A stretch of 64,000 nt of DNA. It comes from Hyphomicrobiales bacterium. Its GTDB lineage: Bacteria; Pseudomonadota; Alphaproteobacteria; Rhizobiales; Rhizobiaceae. The position numbers were made by a program, and so were the translations under genes. The notes beneath the pieces are model-generated. The model had not been told where the DNA came from and made no database searches. It was given only the letters and a program-made list of their open reading frames with translations. Location: contig UCMS01000024.1 of assembly GCA_900473805.1 (NCBI GenBank), positions 1 to 64,000 of the forward strand. The letters run 5' to 3'. Positions 10,210-19,928 of the stretch are shown piece after piece. Position 1 is the stretch's first letter, and each line of letters starts with the position of its first letter.

Positions 10210-13206
10210 ATGGGTAGGCAAGAAGCCAACGAGCAGTTCCTGGTCACGTCGTTCCTCGACGGACAGAATGCTGCCTATATCGAACAGCTTTACGCACGTT
10301 ACGAAGAAGATCCCTCTTCGGTCTCCGACGAGTGGCGCGCCTTCTTCAAGGCACTGGCCGACAATCCGACCGACGTGAAGAAGGCTGCAAAGGGCGCTTC
10401 CTGGCAGCGGAAAAACTGGCCGATTGCCGAAGGCGGCGATCTCGTTTCTGCGCTGGACGGCAACTGGGGTGTCGTCGAAAAGGTCATCGAAAAGAAGGTT
10501 CAGGCCAAGGCCGAAGCCACGGCTGCCGCCAGCGGCAAGCCGGTTTCGGAAGCCGAGGTGCTTCAGGCAACGCGCGACAGCGTGCGCGCCATCATGATGA
10601 TCCGTGCCTACCGCATGCGTGGTCACCTGCATGCCAAGCTCGATCCGCTGGGTCTCGCCGCTCCGGTCGAAGACTATAACGAGCTTTCGCCAAGCAATTA
10701 CGGCTTCACCGAAGCCGATTACAGCCGCAAGATCTTCATCGACAACGTGCTGGGTCTGGAATACGCCACGATCCCGCAGATGCTCGACATCCTGCAGCGG
10801 ACCTATTGCTCGACGCTCGGCGTCGAGTTCATGCATATCTCCAATCCGGAAGAAAAGGCCTGGATCCAGGAACGCATCGAAGGTCCTGGCAAGGGCGTCG
10901 AATTCACGCCGAACGGCAAGAAGGCGATCCTGCAAAAGCTGATCGAGGCCGAAGGCTTCGAGCAGTTCATCGACGTCAAGTACAAAGGCACCAAGCGCTT
11001 CGGCCTCGACGGCGGTGAATCGCTGATCCCGGCGCTCGAGCAGATCATCAAGCGCGGCGGCCAGGACGGTCTGGAAGAAGTCGTTCTCGGCATGGCCCAT
11101 CGTGGTCGTCTGAACGTCTTGACCAATGTCATGCACAAGCCGCACCGCGCTGTTTTCCACGAGTTCAAGGGCGGTTCGTTCAAGCCCGACGAAGTCGAAG
11201 GCTCCGGCGACGTGAAGTATCACCTCGGTGCCTCCTCGGACCGCGAGTTCGACGGCAACAAGGTGCACCTGTCGCTGACGGCCAACCCGTCGCACCTTGA
11301 AATCGTCAACCCTGTGGTCATGGGCAAGGCCCGTGCCAAGCAGGACCAGCTCGCCAAGGTCTGGGACGGAGATGTGATCCCGCTCAAGGAGCGCGCCAAG
11401 GTTCTGCCGCTGCTTCTGCATGGTGACGCGGCCTTTGCCGGCCAGGGCGTGACGGCCGAAATCCTCGGCCTGTCCGGTCTGCGCGGTCACCGCGTCGCAG
11501 GCACGCTGCACGTGATCATCAACAACCAGATCGGCTTCACCACCAATCCGGCCTTCTCGCGCTCGTCACCTTATCCGTCCGACGTTGCGAAGATGATCGA
11601 GGCACCGATCTTCCACGTGAACGGCGATGACCCGGAAGCGGTCGTCTATGCGGCCAAGGTCGCGACCGAATTCCGCATGAAGTTCCACAAGCCTGTCGTC
11701 GTCGACATGTTCTGCTATCGCCGCTTCGGTCACAACGAAGGTGACGAGCCCAGCTTCACGCAGCCGAAGATGTACAAGGAGATCCGTGCCCACAAGACGG
11801 TCGTGCAGATCTACGGCGAACGTCTGATCGCGGAAGGCCTGATCACCGAAGGCGAACTGGAAAAGATGAAGGCCGACTGGCGCGCCCATCTCGAACAGGA
11901 ATTCGAAGCCGGCCAGAGCTACAAGCCGAACAAGGCCGACTGGCTCGACGGTGCCTGGTCGGGTCTCCGGACCGCCGACAATGCCGATGAGCAGCGTCGC
12001 GGCAAGACCGCCATGCCGATGAAGCAGCTGAAGGAAATCGGCCGCAAGCTGTCGACCATTCCTGATGGTTTCAAGGCGCATCGCACGATCCAGCGCTTCA
12101 TGGAAAACCGCGCTCAGATGATCGAAACCGGCGAAGGCATCGACTGGGCCATGGGCGAAGCGCTCGCCTTCGGCTCGCTGTGTGTCGAAGGCCACAAGAT
12201 CCGCCTGTCGGGTCAGGATTGCGAACGCGGCACCTTCTCGCAACGTCACTCGGTTCTCTACGATCAGGAAACCGAAGACCGTTACATCCCGCTCGCCAAT
12301 CTCGCGCCGAACCAGGCCCGCTACGAAGTCATCAACTCGATGCTGTCGGAAGAGGCCGTCCTCGGCTTCGAGTACGGCTATTCGCTGGCCCGTCCGAACG
12401 CGCTGACCCTCTGGGAAGCCCAGTTCGGCGACTTCGCCAACGGAGCACAGGTCGTCTTCGACCAGTTCATCTCGTCGGGTGAGCGCAAGTGGCTGCGCAT
12501 GTCCGGATTGGTCTGCCTTCTGCCGCACGGCTATGAAGGTCAGGGTCCGGAACACTCGTCCGCACGCCTTGAGCGCTTCCTGCAACTTTGCGCGGAAGAC
12601 AACATGCAGGTCGCCAACGTCACGACGCCGGCGAACTACTTCCACATCCTGCGCCGTCAGGTGAAGCGGGACTTCCGCAAGCCGCTGATCCTGATGACGC
12701 CGAAGTCGCTGCTGCGCCACAAGCGTGCAACGTCGAGCCTTGCCGAAATGGCTGGCGAAAGCTCGTTCCACCGCCTGTTGTGGGACGACGCCGAAGTCAT
12801 CAAGGATGGTCCGATCAAGCTGCAGAAGGACGCCAAGATCCGTCGCGTGATCATGTGCACCGGCAAGGTCTATTACGATCTGCTGGAAGAGCGCGAAAAG
12901 CGCGGCATCGACGACATCTACCTGCTGCGTATCGAACAGCTCTATCCGTTCCCGGCCAAGGCGCTCATCAACGAGCTCTCTCGCTTCCGCAATGCGGAGA
13001 TGGTCTGGTGCCAGGAGGAGCCGAAGAACATGGGCGCCTGGTCGTTCATCGATCCGTATCTGGAATGGGTGCTTGCCCATATCGACGCCAAGTACCAGCG
13101 CGTGCGCTACACCGGTCGTCCGGCTGCCGCCTCGCCGGCAACGGGCCTGATGTCCAAGCACCTCGCCCAGCTCGAAGCCTTCCTCGAGGACGCACTGGGC
13201 GGTTGA
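10210..13206 (+). CDS. sucA: 2-oxoglutarate dehydrogenase E1 component
   Basis: SucA is the thiamine-diphosphate E1 enzyme that decarboxylates 2-oxoglutarate and transfers the succinyl group to the lipoyl arm of SucB. The 998-residue length is normal for rhizobia. Conserved parts include the N-terminal docking segment (FLDGQNAAYIEQLYARYEED), the MAHRGRLNVL motif, HGDAAFAGQGV and NNQIGFTTNP of the cofactor site. An in-frame stop at 10174 and no other start codon fix the ATG at 10210. Its ribosome site is weak: GGGAGG lies about 25 bases away and only CGCGAAAC is at normal distance. Confidence 0.97.
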   Translation: MGRQEANEQFLVTSFLDGQNAAYIEQLYARYEEDPSSVSDEWRAFFKALADNPTDVKKAAKGASWQRKNWPIAEGGDLVSALDGNWGVVEKVIEKKVQAKAEATAAASGKPVSEAEVLQATRDSVRAIMMIRAYRMRGHLHAKLDPLGLAAPVEDYNELSPSNYGFTEADYSRKIFIDNVLGLEYATIPQMLDILQRTYCSTLGVEFMHISNPEEKAWIQERIEGPGKGVEFTPNGKKAILQKLIEAEGFEQFIDVKYKGTKRFGLDGGESLIPALEQIIKRGGQDGLEEVVLGMAHRGRLNVLTNVMHKPHRAVFHEFKGGSFKPDEVEGSGDVKYHLGASSDREFDGNKVHLSLTANPSHLEIVNPVVMGKARAKQDQLAKVWDGDVIPLKERAKVLPLLLHGDAAFAGQGVTAEILGLSGLRGHRVAGTLHVIINNQIGFTTNPAFSRSSPYPSDVAKMIEAPIFHVNGDDPEAVVYAAKVATEFRMKFHKPVVVDMFCYRRFGHNEGDEPSFTQPKMYKEIRAHKTVVQIYGERLIAEGLITEGELEKMKADWRAHLEQEFEAGQSYKPNKADWLDGAWSGLRTADNADEQRRGKTAMPMKQLKEIGRKLSTIPDGFKAHRTIQRFMENRAQMIETGEGIDWAMGEALAFGSLCVEGHKIRLSGQDCERGTFSQRHSVLYDQETEDRYIPLANLAPNQARYEVINSMLSEEAVLGFEYGYSLARPNALTLWEAQFGDFANGAQVVFDQFISSGERKWLRMSGLVCLLPHGYEGQGPEHSSARLERFLQLCAEDNMQVANVTTPANYFHILRRQVKRDFRKPLILMTPKSLLRHKRATSSLAEMAGESSFHRLLWDDAEVIKDGPIKLQKDAKIRRVIMCTGKVYYDLLEEREKRGIDDIYLLRIEQLYPFPAKALINELSRFRNAEMVWCQEEPKNMGAWSFIDPYLEWVLAHIDAKYQRVRYTGRPAAASPATGLMSKHLAQLEAFLEDALGG

Positions 13207-13263
13207 TCCGCCCAGTCTTTCCCTCGCAGACCGTAACGTTCTCTGATCAACGGAATTGAGATC

Positions 13264-14502
13264 ATGGCCACTGAAATCCGCGTACCCACCCTCGGCGAAT
13301 CCGTCAGCGAAGCCACTGTCGGCACCTGGTTCAAGAAGGTCGGCGACACCGTCAAGGCCGACGAACCGCTCGTCGAACTGGAAACCGACAAGGTGACCGT
13401 CGAAGTCCCGGCCCCGGCCTCGGGCGTCCTGACCGAAATCGTCGCCCAGAACGGCGAGACCGTCGGTCTCGGCGCACTGCTCGGCCAGATCGCTGAAGGT
13501 GCTGCCGGTTCTGCCGGCGCCGCAGCCCCGGCTCCGGCCGCCGCACCCGCGCCCGCTGCTGCGCCTGCTCCGGCAGCCGCCGCTCCGGCTGCACCTGCTG
13601 CCGCTTCGTCCATGCCGGCTGCTCCGGCCGCTGCCAAGCTCGCCGCCGACAACAACATTTCCACGTCTGACGTCGACGGCTCAGGCAAGCGTGGTCAGGT
13701 GCTGAAGGGTGACGTCCTCGCCGCCATCGCCAAGGGCGTTTCCGCGCCGGCACCGGCTGCTGCACCGGCCGCTCCGCGCCCTGCATCTTCTGCCGACGAT
13801 GCCTCGCGCGAAGAGCGCGTGAAGATGACCCGTCTGCGCCAGACGATCGCCAAGCGCCTGAAGGACGCCCAGAACACGGCCGCCATGCTGACCACCTACA
13901 ACGAGGTGGACATGAAGGCCGTCATGGACCTGCGCAACCGCTACAAGGACATCTTCGAGAAGAAGCATGGCGTGAAGCTCGGCTTCATGGGCTTCTTCAC
14001 CAAGGCTGTCACGCATGCGCTGAAGGAACTGCCGGCCGTCAACGCCGAAATCGACGGCACCGACATCATCTACAAGAACTACTGCCATGTCGGCGTTGCC
14101 GTCGGCACGGACAAGGGTCTCGTCGTTCCGGTCGTGCGCGATGCCGACCAGATGTCGATCGCCGAAATCGAGAAGGAAATCGGTCGCCTCGGCAAGGCTG
14201 CCCGTGACGGTCAGCTCTCCATGGCCGACATGCAGGGCGGTACCTTCACGATCTCGAACGGTGGTGTCTACGGCTCGCTGATGTCCTCGCCGATCCTGAA
14301 TGCGCCGCAGTCGGGTATCCTCGGCATGCACAAGATCCAGGAGCGCCCTGTCGTCGTCGGCGGCCAGATCGTCATTCGTCCGATGATGTATCTCGCGCTC
14401 TCCTACGATCACCGGATCGTCGACGGCAAGGAAGCGGTTACCTTCCTCGTTCGCGTCAAGGAAAGCCTTGAGGATCCGGAACGCCTGGTTCTCGATCTCT
14501 AA
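13264..14502 (+). CDS. sucB: Dihydrolipoamide succinyltransferase, E2 of 2-oxoglutarate dehydrogenase
   Basis: SucB passes the succinyl group from the lipoyl arm to CoA and forms the core of the complex. The 412-residue protein has an N-terminal lipoyl domain with the modified lysine in ETDKVTVE (Lys43), an Ala/Pro-rich swinging linker (about 78-122), a peripheral-subunit-binding domain (about 126-165) and the catalytic domain ending in [12 protein letters not shown] (His383, Asp387). It follows sucA by 57 bases and is followed after 12 bases by a MAPEG-family gene. Confidence 0.97.
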   Translation: MATEIRVPTLGESVSEATVGTWFKKVGDTVKADEPLVELETDKVTVEVPAPASGVLTEIVAQNGETVGLGALLGQIAEGAAGSAGAAAPAPAAAPAPAAAPAPAAAAPAAPAAASSMPAAPAAAKLAADNNISTSDVDGSGKRGQVLKGDVLAAIAKGVSAPAPAAAPAAPRPASSADDASREERVKMTRLRQTIAKRLKDAQNTAAMLTTYNEVDMKAVMDLRNRYKDIFEKKHGVKLGFMGFFTKAVTHALKELPAVNAEIDGTDIIYKNYCHVGVAVGTDKGLVVPVVRDADQMSIAEIEKEIGRLGKAARDGQLSMADMQGGTFTISNGGVYGSLMSSPILNAPQSGILGMHKIQERPVVVGGQIVIRPMMYLALSYDHRIVDGKEAVTFLVRVKESLEDPERLVLDL

Positions 14503-14514
14503 GGAGACCTCACG

Positions 14515-14928
14515 ATGGAGCTGGTATCCGCTTCCGCCTCTCCGCTCGTCCTGCTCCTTGGCTGGAGCGTGGTCCTGCTGGTTGCGCATGTCCTGATGCA
14601 GGGCATGCTCGCCACCAAGGAACTGGGGTCGGCGTGGAATGCCGGACCTCGTGATGACAACAAGCAGCCGGCGGGAAAGCTCGCCGGTCGTGCCGCCCGG
14701 GCTTCGTCGAATTTCCGCGAGACCTATCCGGCCTTCGTCGCACTGGCGGCCGGGCTGCTCTTTATCGGCGAGACGTCGGGTCTCGGCTTGATCGGTGCCG
14801 TCGTCTGGTTCGTCGGGCGCATCGTCTACTATCCCCTGTATCTGGCCGGGATCCCCTATATTCGTTCGCTCGTCTGGCTCGGCTCGATGATCGGACTTGG
14901 TTTGATGTTCCTCGCGCTGGTGTTTTGA
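14515..14928 (+). CDS. MAPEG family membrane protein
   Basis: This 137-residue protein has four predicted membrane helices (about 8-28, 66-85, 86-105, 115-136). It matches the bacterial MAPEG group (membrane-associated proteins in eicosanoid and glutathione metabolism) by the ETYPAFVALAAGL segment after the first loop and the later RIVYYPLYLAGIPYIRSL. The loop after helix one is Asn/Arg rich (NAGPRDDNKQPAG). The substrate is unknown; bacterial members are poorly studied. It sits in the sucB-lpd interval with an AAGGAGA ribosome site, so it is likely co-transcribed with sucAB. Confidence 0.8.
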   Translation: MELVSASASPLVLLLGWSVVLLVAHVLMQGMLATKELGSAWNAGPRDDNKQPAGKLAGRAARASSNFRETYPAFVALAAGLLFIGETSGLGLIGAVVWFVGRIVYYPLYLAGIPYIRSLVWLGSMIGLGLMFLALVF

Positions 14929-14936
14929 GGTGGATC

Positions 14937-15431
14937 ATGGGCGCGTCATCAGGGGCAACCGTTCTTCTTGCCGCGCTTGCGTTCTCCCACGCGGCGTTTG
15001 CCGCTGATTGCCTGATCGAAAAAGCCACCTACCGAGAAGCTGAAACCGGGGTCGAGCTCGTCTTTGCCGCCTCTAGCGGAGAAAACACGCCCGTCACCCA
15101 TGGCTTCCGCAGCGAGATCGGCAAGTTCAAACTCAATGGCCATGTGCTCTATGATCCCGAGATCGAGCGACCGGTCGGCATGCTGATGAACAATTGCCCC
15201 GAGGGTGATGTGACGGGGGCGGATCTCGCCGCCTGCACCGTCTGGAAGGGCATCGTCTACGGTATCGACGAGGCGACGGGCCATGTGGATCTCCTGCCGC
15301 CGGAGGGCGCCGGTGCTCCCGATGCCATTCTCCTGCCCGGCTTCGGCCCTGCCATCCTGGCGTCAGTCGTCGGCAAGGACATGGAGACCGGCCCCTGGGA
15401 TGTCTTCGAGTTCAAGGGATGTGCAGCATGA
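14937..15431 (+). CDS. Secreted protein of unknown function
   Basis: The protein is 164 residues when started at the ATG at 14937, which has a GAGGTGG ribosome site; a TTG at 14925 overlapping the previous stop is an alternative. A signal peptide (about residues 1-23, ending AAFAA) is followed by a Cys (DCLIEK) and a second Cys pair region (NNCPEG, AACTVW, KGCAA), so disulfides in the periplasm are likely. I recognise no domain. Its stop overlaps the start of the SDR gene (ATGA), which indicates one transcript. No link to dihydrolipoyl or TCA metabolism can be inferred. Confidence 0.7.
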   Translation: MGASSGATVLLAALAFSHAAFAADCLIEKATYREAETGVELVFAASSGENTPVTHGFRSEIGKFKLNGHVLYDPEIERPVGMLMNNCPEGDVTGADLAACTVWKGIVYGIDEATGHVDLLPPEGAGAPDAILLPGFGPAILASVVGKDMETGPWDVFEFKGCAA

Positions 15432-16177
15432 GCCAACGTCCCCTCGTTCTCGTCACCGGCGGAAGCCGCGGAATCGGTGCTGCTGTCTGCCGCAAGGCCG
15501 CCGCGCAGGGTTATGACCTGATCGTCAATTATCGCTCGGACCAATCGGCTGCCGAAGCCGTCGCCGCCGATTGCCGGGCGCAGGGCGCCAGGGCCGAGAT
15601 CGTGCAGGGCGATACGGGCACGGAAGAGGGTGTCGCCGCCATCTTTGCCGCTGTCGATCGTCTCGGACCGCTCCATGGCCTCGTCAACAATGCCGGTGTG
15701 GTGGATGTCACGGCGCGGGTCGACGAATTCGACCGGGCGCGGCTCGACCGCATCTTTGCCATCAACGTGGTCGGCAAGATTCGCTGCGCCACGGAGGCGG
15801 TGAAGCGGATGTCGACCAAACATGGCGGGCAGGGCGGCGTCATCGTCAACCTGTCTTCCATTGCAGCCGTGCTCGGTGCGCCCGGGCAATATGTCGACTA
15901 TGCCGCTGCCAAGGGTGCTGTCGACACGTTTACCCTCGGGCTCGCGCGTGAAGTCGCAACGGAGGGGGTTCGGGTCAATGCTATCAGGCCCGGCATCATC
16001 GATACCGAAATCCACGCATCGGGCGGCCTGCCGAACCGGGCTCGCGACCTCGCACCCATCGTTCCGATGCAGCGCCCGGGCACGGCGGACGAAGTGGCCG
16101 ACAGCGTTCTTTATCTCCTCTCGCCTCAGGCATCCTATGTGACGGGTGCCATCTTGAATGTCAGCGGCGGTCGGTAA
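15428..16177 (+). CDS. Short-chain dehydrogenase/reductase
   Basis: This 249-residue classical SDR has the cofactor motif TGGSRGIG (10-17), NNAGVVD, and a catalytic Ser...YVDYAAAK (Tyr-x-x-x-Lys), followed by the [13 protein letters not shown] loop. The Arg next to the glycine motif (GSRGIG) and the NYRSDQ region suggest NADP preference. The ATG at 15428 overlaps the preceding stop by 4 bases; an in-frame ATG three codons earlier is less likely. The substrate is unknown; similar enzymes are called glucose dehydrogenase-like or FabG-like. It lies 25 bases before lpd. Confidence 0.85.
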   Translation: MSQRPLVLVTGGSRGIGAAVCRKAAAQGYDLIVNYRSDQSAAEAVAADCRAQGARAEIVQGDTGTEEGVAAIFAAVDRLGPLHGLVNNAGVVDVTARVDEFDRARLDRIFAINVVGKIRCATEAVKRMSTKHGGQGGVIVNLSSIAAVLGAPGQYVDYAAAKGAVDTFTLGLAREVATEGVRVNAIRPGIIDTEIHASGGLPNRARDLAPIVPMQRPGTADEVADSVLYLLSPQASYVTGAILNVSGGR

Positions 16178-16202
16178 CCGTCGAAAACGAAGGAAGCTTC
16201 CC

Positions 16203-17609
16203 ATGTCTTATGATGTCATCGTTATCGGCTCCGGCCCCGGCGGCTATGTCTGCGCCATCAAGGCGGCCCAGCTCGGCATGAAAGTCGCCGTGGTCGAAAA
16301 GCGCGCGACCTATGGCGGCACCTGCCTCAACATCGGCTGCATCCCGTCCAAGGCCCTGCTGCATGCCTCGGAAGTCTTCCACCATGCGGCCCATGGCATG
16401 GCCGATCTCGGTGTGGACGTCGGTGCACCGACGCTGAACCTGCCGAAGATGATGGCGCACAAGGACGCGACCGTGAAGTCGAACGTCGAGGGCGTTTCGT
16501 TCCTGTTCAAGAAGAACAAGATCGATGGCATTCAGGGCACCGGCAAGATCCTCGGCGCCGGCAAGGTGCAGGTCACCAACGATGCCGGCGAAGTCCAGGT
16601 CCTCGAAACCAAGAACATCGTCATCGCCACCGGCTCCGACGTTGCCGGCATTCCGGGTGTTGCAGTCGAGATCGACGAGAAGGTCATCGTGTCCTCGACC
16701 GGCGGTATCGCGCTTGAGAAGGTCCCGGCCAAGATGATCGTCGTCGGCGGCGGCGTCATCGGCCTCGAGCTCGGCTCGGTCTGGTCGCGCCTCGGCGCCA
16801 AGGTGACCGTCATCGAATATCTCGACACGATCCTCGGCGGCATGGACGGCGAAGTCTCCAAGCAGTTCCAGCGCATCCTTGCCAAGCAGGGCATCGAGTT
16901 CAATCTCGGCGCCAAGGTCACGGGTGTCGAGAAGTCGGGCGCGGGCGCCAAGGTTACGTTCGAGCCGGTCAAGGGCGGTGAGGCCCAGACGCTCGAAGCC
17001 GATGTCGTGCTCGTCGCCACCGGCCGCAAGCCCTACACGGCGGGTCTCGGCCTCGAAGAAGCCGGCGTTGCGCTCGACAATCGTGGTCGCGTCGAAATCG
17101 ACGGCCACTACCGCACCAATGTCGCCAGCATCTATGCCATCGGCGACGTGGTCAAGGGCCCGATGCTCGCCCACAAGGCGGAAGACGAAGGCGTGGCGCT
17201 TGCCGAAATCCTCGCCGGCCAGCATGGCCATGTGAACTACGATGTCATTCCGGGTGTCGTCTACACCCAGCCGGAAGTTGCTTCCGTCGGCAAGACCGAG
17301 GAAGAGCTGAAGGCTGCAGGCGTCGCCTACAAGGTCGGGAAGTTCCCGTTCACGGCGAACGGCCGCGCCCGCGCCATGCTCGCCTCCGACGGTTTCGTCA
17401 AGGTTCTCGCCGACAAGGACACCGATCGTGTTCTCGGCGTGCACATCATTGGCCTCGGCGCCGGCGAGATGATCCACGAGGCTGCCGTGCTGATGGAATT
17501 CGGCGGTTCCTCGGAAGATCTCGGTCGCACCTGCCACGCGCACCCGACCATGTCGGAGGCCGTGAAGGAAGCCGCACTCGCCACCTTCTTCAAGCCGCTG
17601 CACATGTGA
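16203..17609 (+). CDS. lpdA: Dihydrolipoyl dehydrogenase, E3
   Basis: Lpd re-oxidises dihydrolipoamide in 2-oxo acid dehydrogenase complexes and reduces NAD. The 468-residue protein starts [18 protein letters not shown] with the FAD motif, has the redox-active disulfide in [16 protein letters not shown] (about residues 39-54), an NAD motif ([12 protein letters not shown]) and the C-terminal catalytic His-Glu of HAHPTMSEA. The open frame continues 45 bases upstream, but AAGGAAGC before 16203 supports that ATG. Its position after sucAB suggests it serves 2-oxoglutarate dehydrogenase; a terminator follows. Confidence 0.96.
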   Translation: MSYDVIVIGSGPGGYVCAIKAAQLGMKVAVVEKRATYGGTCLNIGCIPSKALLHASEVFHHAAHGMADLGVDVGAPTLNLPKMMAHKDATVKSNVEGVSFLFKKNKIDGIQGTGKILGAGKVQVTNDAGEVQVLETKNIVIATGSDVAGIPGVAVEIDEKVIVSSTGGIALEKVPAKMIVVGGGVIGLELGSVWSRLGAKVTVIEYLDTILGGMDGEVSKQFQRILAKQGIEFNLGAKVTGVEKSGAGAKVTFEPVKGGEAQTLEADVVLVATGRKPYTAGLGLEEAGVALDNRGRVEIDGHYRTNVASIYAIGDVVKGPMLAHKAEDEGVALAEILAGQHGHVNYDVIPGVVYTQPEVASVGKTEEELKAAGVAYKVGKFPFTANGRARAMLASDGFVKVLADKDTDRVLGVHIIGLGAGEMIHEAAVLMEFGGSSEDLGRTCHAHPTMSEAVKEAALATFFKPLHM

Positions 17610-17615
17610 TGTGGC

Positions 17616-17632
17616 TGACCTAACATAGGTCA
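17616..17632. repeat. Perfect 17-bp dyad after lpd
   Basis: TGACCTA-ACA-TAGGTCA lies 6 bases after the lpd stop and before the terminator, in an AT-rich stretch. It resembles a dimeric regulator site, but its owner is unknown. Confidence 0.4.
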
Positions 17633-17655
17633 AATATTATATTTCGGTAAGATTG

Positions 17656-17690
17656 AAGGCCGTCGCTTGCTCCCCAAGCGGCGGCCTTTA
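17656..17690 (+). terminator. Terminator of the suc-lpd operon
   Basis: AAGGCCGTCGCTT (17656-17668) pairs with AAGCGGCGGCCTT (17676-17688) with one G-T pair and a 7-base loop. The T tract (TTTAT) is short, but the 13-bp stem and position are typical. Confidence 0.75.
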
Positions 17691-17735
17691 TCATGTCTGG
17701 GCAATGCCTCTTTCCCAATTGACGAAAGGCAAACC

Positions 17736-18236
17736 ATGCCCGCGCTCGCTCCCACGTCTTATTCCATCCTCCAGAAAGCCCTGCACTGGACGATGGCCCT
17801 TCTCATCCTCTTCAACCTGATCTTTTCTGACGCCATGGAAGAGGCAACGGAAGCCTATGAGCGGGGCGAAGTGCCGTCGCCCGAGGATCTCTCGTCTGCC
17901 AATATCCATGCCTATGTCGGCATCGCGGTGCTCTGTCTTGGCTTGATCCGTCTCGTGGTCCGCCTGATGCGAGGCGCTCCGGAGGCCCCTGCCGAGGAGC
18001 CCCCAATCCTTCGGCTTGCGTCGAAGATTGCGCACGGCGCGTTCTATGCCCTCTTTTTTCTCCTGCCCCTCAGTGGCATCGGCAAATACTACTTTGGCAA
18101 CGAGACAGCCGGCTTCGTTCATGGCGGCCCGCTCAAGCTTTTGATGTGGATCTTGATCGTGGTTCACATTGCCGCAGTGCTGGTGCACCAGTTCTACTGG
18201 AAGACGAACGTCGCCCAGCGTATGACCAAAGGCTGA
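17736..18236 (+). CDS. Cytochrome b561 family protein
   Basis: This 166-residue membrane protein belongs to the prokaryotic cytochrome b561 family, di-heme electron-transfer proteins of the inner membrane. It has four predicted helices and the expected histidines: LHWTMAL in helix one, NIHAYVG in helix two, KIAHGAFYALF in helix three and VVHIAAVLVHQFYW in helix four. The ATG at 17736 follows a GAAAGG site, and the frame upstream crosses the terminator. The donor may be quinol or superoxide, as proposed for CybB-like proteins; this is inference. No partner gene is adjacent. Confidence 0.87.
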   Translation: MPALAPTSYSILQKALHWTMALLILFNLIFSDAMEEATEAYERGEVPSPEDLSSANIHAYVGIAVLCLGLIRLVVRLMRGAPEAPAEEPPILRLASKIAHGAFYALFFLLPLSGIGKYYFGNETAGFVHGGPLKLLMWILIVVHIAAVLVHQFYWKTNVAQRMTKG

Positions 18237-18277
18237 GACGCGGCGCCCCTGTGGTCGCCGGATCCTGGGGGCGTTGC

Positions 18278-18748
18278 ATGCCGAACGTATCCATAGAACC
18301 GCTGACGCTGCCGCATCGGGCGCTACCCTCGGCCGATTGGGCTGATCGTTATGCTATGATCACGCGCGACGACGATGCCACGGCGCTTGATCTCGCGCGG
18401 AAGATGTTCGGGCATGCGCCGCGATGGATGCGCCTGCTGCTTGCCTTGCGAAACCGCATCGTCGCGCTGTTCGGCTTGAAGTCGGCTGAACTCGGGATCG
18501 ACGAAGGAGCGACCATCGGGGCTTTCCCTGTGGTCAGTGTTCGCGATGATCAGGTCGTGCTCGGTTTCGACGACCGCCACCTCAATTTTCGGATCGTGCT
18601 GGATGTGTCGGCTGCCGGTTCCCAGGGACGCAAACTGGCCGTCACCACATTGGTAGACAGGCACAATCTGTTCGGACGGATGTATATCTTCGTGATTACG
18701 CCGTTCCACAAACTCATCGTGCGAACGATGCTGGCGCGGATGCGCTGA
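18278..18748 (+). CDS. DUF2867 family protein
   Basis: This 156-residue protein starts MPNVSIEPLTLP at an ATG with a TGGGGGCG site. It contains DWADRYAMI near the N-terminus, APRWMRLLLALRNRIVALFGLK in the middle, and FRIVLDVS with TLVDRHNLFGRMYIFVITPFHKLIV at the end, which is the DUF2867 pattern. There is no signal peptide; the middle and C-terminal segments are hydrophobic enough for membrane association. Function is unknown in the family. It follows the cytochrome b561 gene by 41 bases on the same strand. Confidence 0.75.
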   Translation: MPNVSIEPLTLPHRALPSADWADRYAMITRDDDATALDLARKMFGHAPRWMRLLLALRNRIVALFGLKSAELGIDEGATIGAFPVVSVRDDQVVLGFDDRHLNFRIVLDVSAAGSQGRKLAVTTLVDRHNLFGRMYIFVITPFHKLIVRTMLARMR

Positions 18749-18759
18749 GGCTTGAGACG

Positions 18760-19854
18760 TCAGTTTGTGGCGCGCGTGACCGTAAAACCCTGCTTGCGGA
18801 AAAGTTCGACGAGGCCTTCTTCGCCTGGGAGGTGGAGAGCGCCGACGGCGATGAAGGCATTTCCCTTTTCCAGGAGCGGCCGGCTGCCTTTGGCCATGAC
18901 CAGATTGCGGTCGCGCACGATCCGGTCCTCGAAAGCGGCATAGGCGCTTTCGTCGCCATCTTTCGGCATCGGCGCGACGGCCTTCAACATCGGCATGGTC
19001 ATGCCGATCTCGCCGCTCAGATAGAGTTCGGTCATGGTTTCCGTGACGTCTTCCATCGTGTCACCCAACGCGATGGTTTCGATCAGCGCCTGGAAGTGGA
19101 AATCGACAGGCAGGTCCGCCATGGCTTGCAATTGCTCGACCATGGTCTCCAGGCCGACCAGTGACTTGCCTGCTTTGACGGCATTTTCTGCAATCTGCTT
19201 GTCGAGGAAGGAGGCGCCACCCGCCTTGCGGGACATTTCGCAGGCGGGCAAGGCGACGAAGCTTGCAAGGATCCAGGGCTTCATCTTCGATACCGCGCCC
19301 AGAGCCAGCCCACGCTCCTTCAAGCCCTTTTCCAGCGCCGTCAGGTCTTCGGCGTCAAGGTGATCCTTGATGCTGGTCCCGTCGGTGAACATGGTGAGTT
19401 CAGGATGCATCAACAGCGTTGCGCTGGCCTTCTGCTCATCGAGGATTTCGTCCGATTCAATCACCACGGTATCGGCGGCATCAGCCGCCTCGCGCGCGCC
19501 GGGCGGCATGGTGAGAACGCGGGGATCGGTGACATGCATCGTCCCGAGCAACCAGGAGGGGGCTAGACCTTGCTTTTCGATTTTCCAGAAGATGCCGGTC
19601 CCGTTCGGCACCTTCGCCGCCTCGTCCCGGATTTTCTTCAGTTCGGCCGGATTGTCCTTCTCCATGACGGTCAGAAGGTTTCGGCCGTTGCAGGTGATTT
19701 CGCTGGCGGCCCGGGCCGGCGACATCGATACGAGAGTGGCCACGAGCACGACCAGCAGCAAAAGGGGCAGCGCGCTGGCCAGCCAGAACAGGACGTCGAC
19801 CGCAGCCGGGCGCGGAAGAGCGGATCGCAGCGAGAAGAGGCGGTGCGTGTTCAT
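18760..19854 (-). CDS. TraB/GumN family protein, exported
   Basis: This protein of 364 residues matches the TraB/GumN (TIKI-like) family, whose eukaryotic members are metalloproteases. The motif WLLGTMHVTDPR at about residues 100-111, the EFDEILDEQ-like acidic stretch (VVIESDEILDEQ) and the C-terminal FIAVGALHLPGEEGL repeat of a GxxH element are the family marks. An N-terminal hydrophobic segment (about 20-48) suggests export or membrane anchoring. The ATG at 19854 has AGGAG 5-6 bases before it; an ATG/upstream start at 19899 lacks such a site. It is convergent with the DUF2867 gene, 11 bases away. Confidence 0.83.
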   Translation of the reverse strand: MNTHRLFSLRSALPRPAAVDVLFWLASALPLLLLVVLVATLVSMSPARAASEITCNGRNLLTVMEKDNPAELKKIRDEAAKVPNGTGIFWKIEKQGLAPSWLLGTMHVTDPRVLTMPPGAREAADAADTVVIESDEILDEQKASATLLMHPELTMFTDGTSIKDHLDAEDLTALEKGLKERGLALGAVSKMKPWILASFVALPACEMSRKAGGASFLDKQIAENAVKAGKSLVGLETMVEQLQAMADLPVDFHFQALIETIALGDTMEDVTETMTELYLSGEIGMTMPMLKAVAPMPKDGDESAYAAFEDRIVRDRNLVMAKGSRPLLEKGNAFIAVGALHLPGEEGLVELFRKQGFTVTRATN

Positions 19855-19928
19855 GACGTCTCCTGTGTAAACCGGGACATTAGAGGTGCCGGTCCTCACT
19901 TTTGTTTAACGATCGTGGTTAACGCCGG

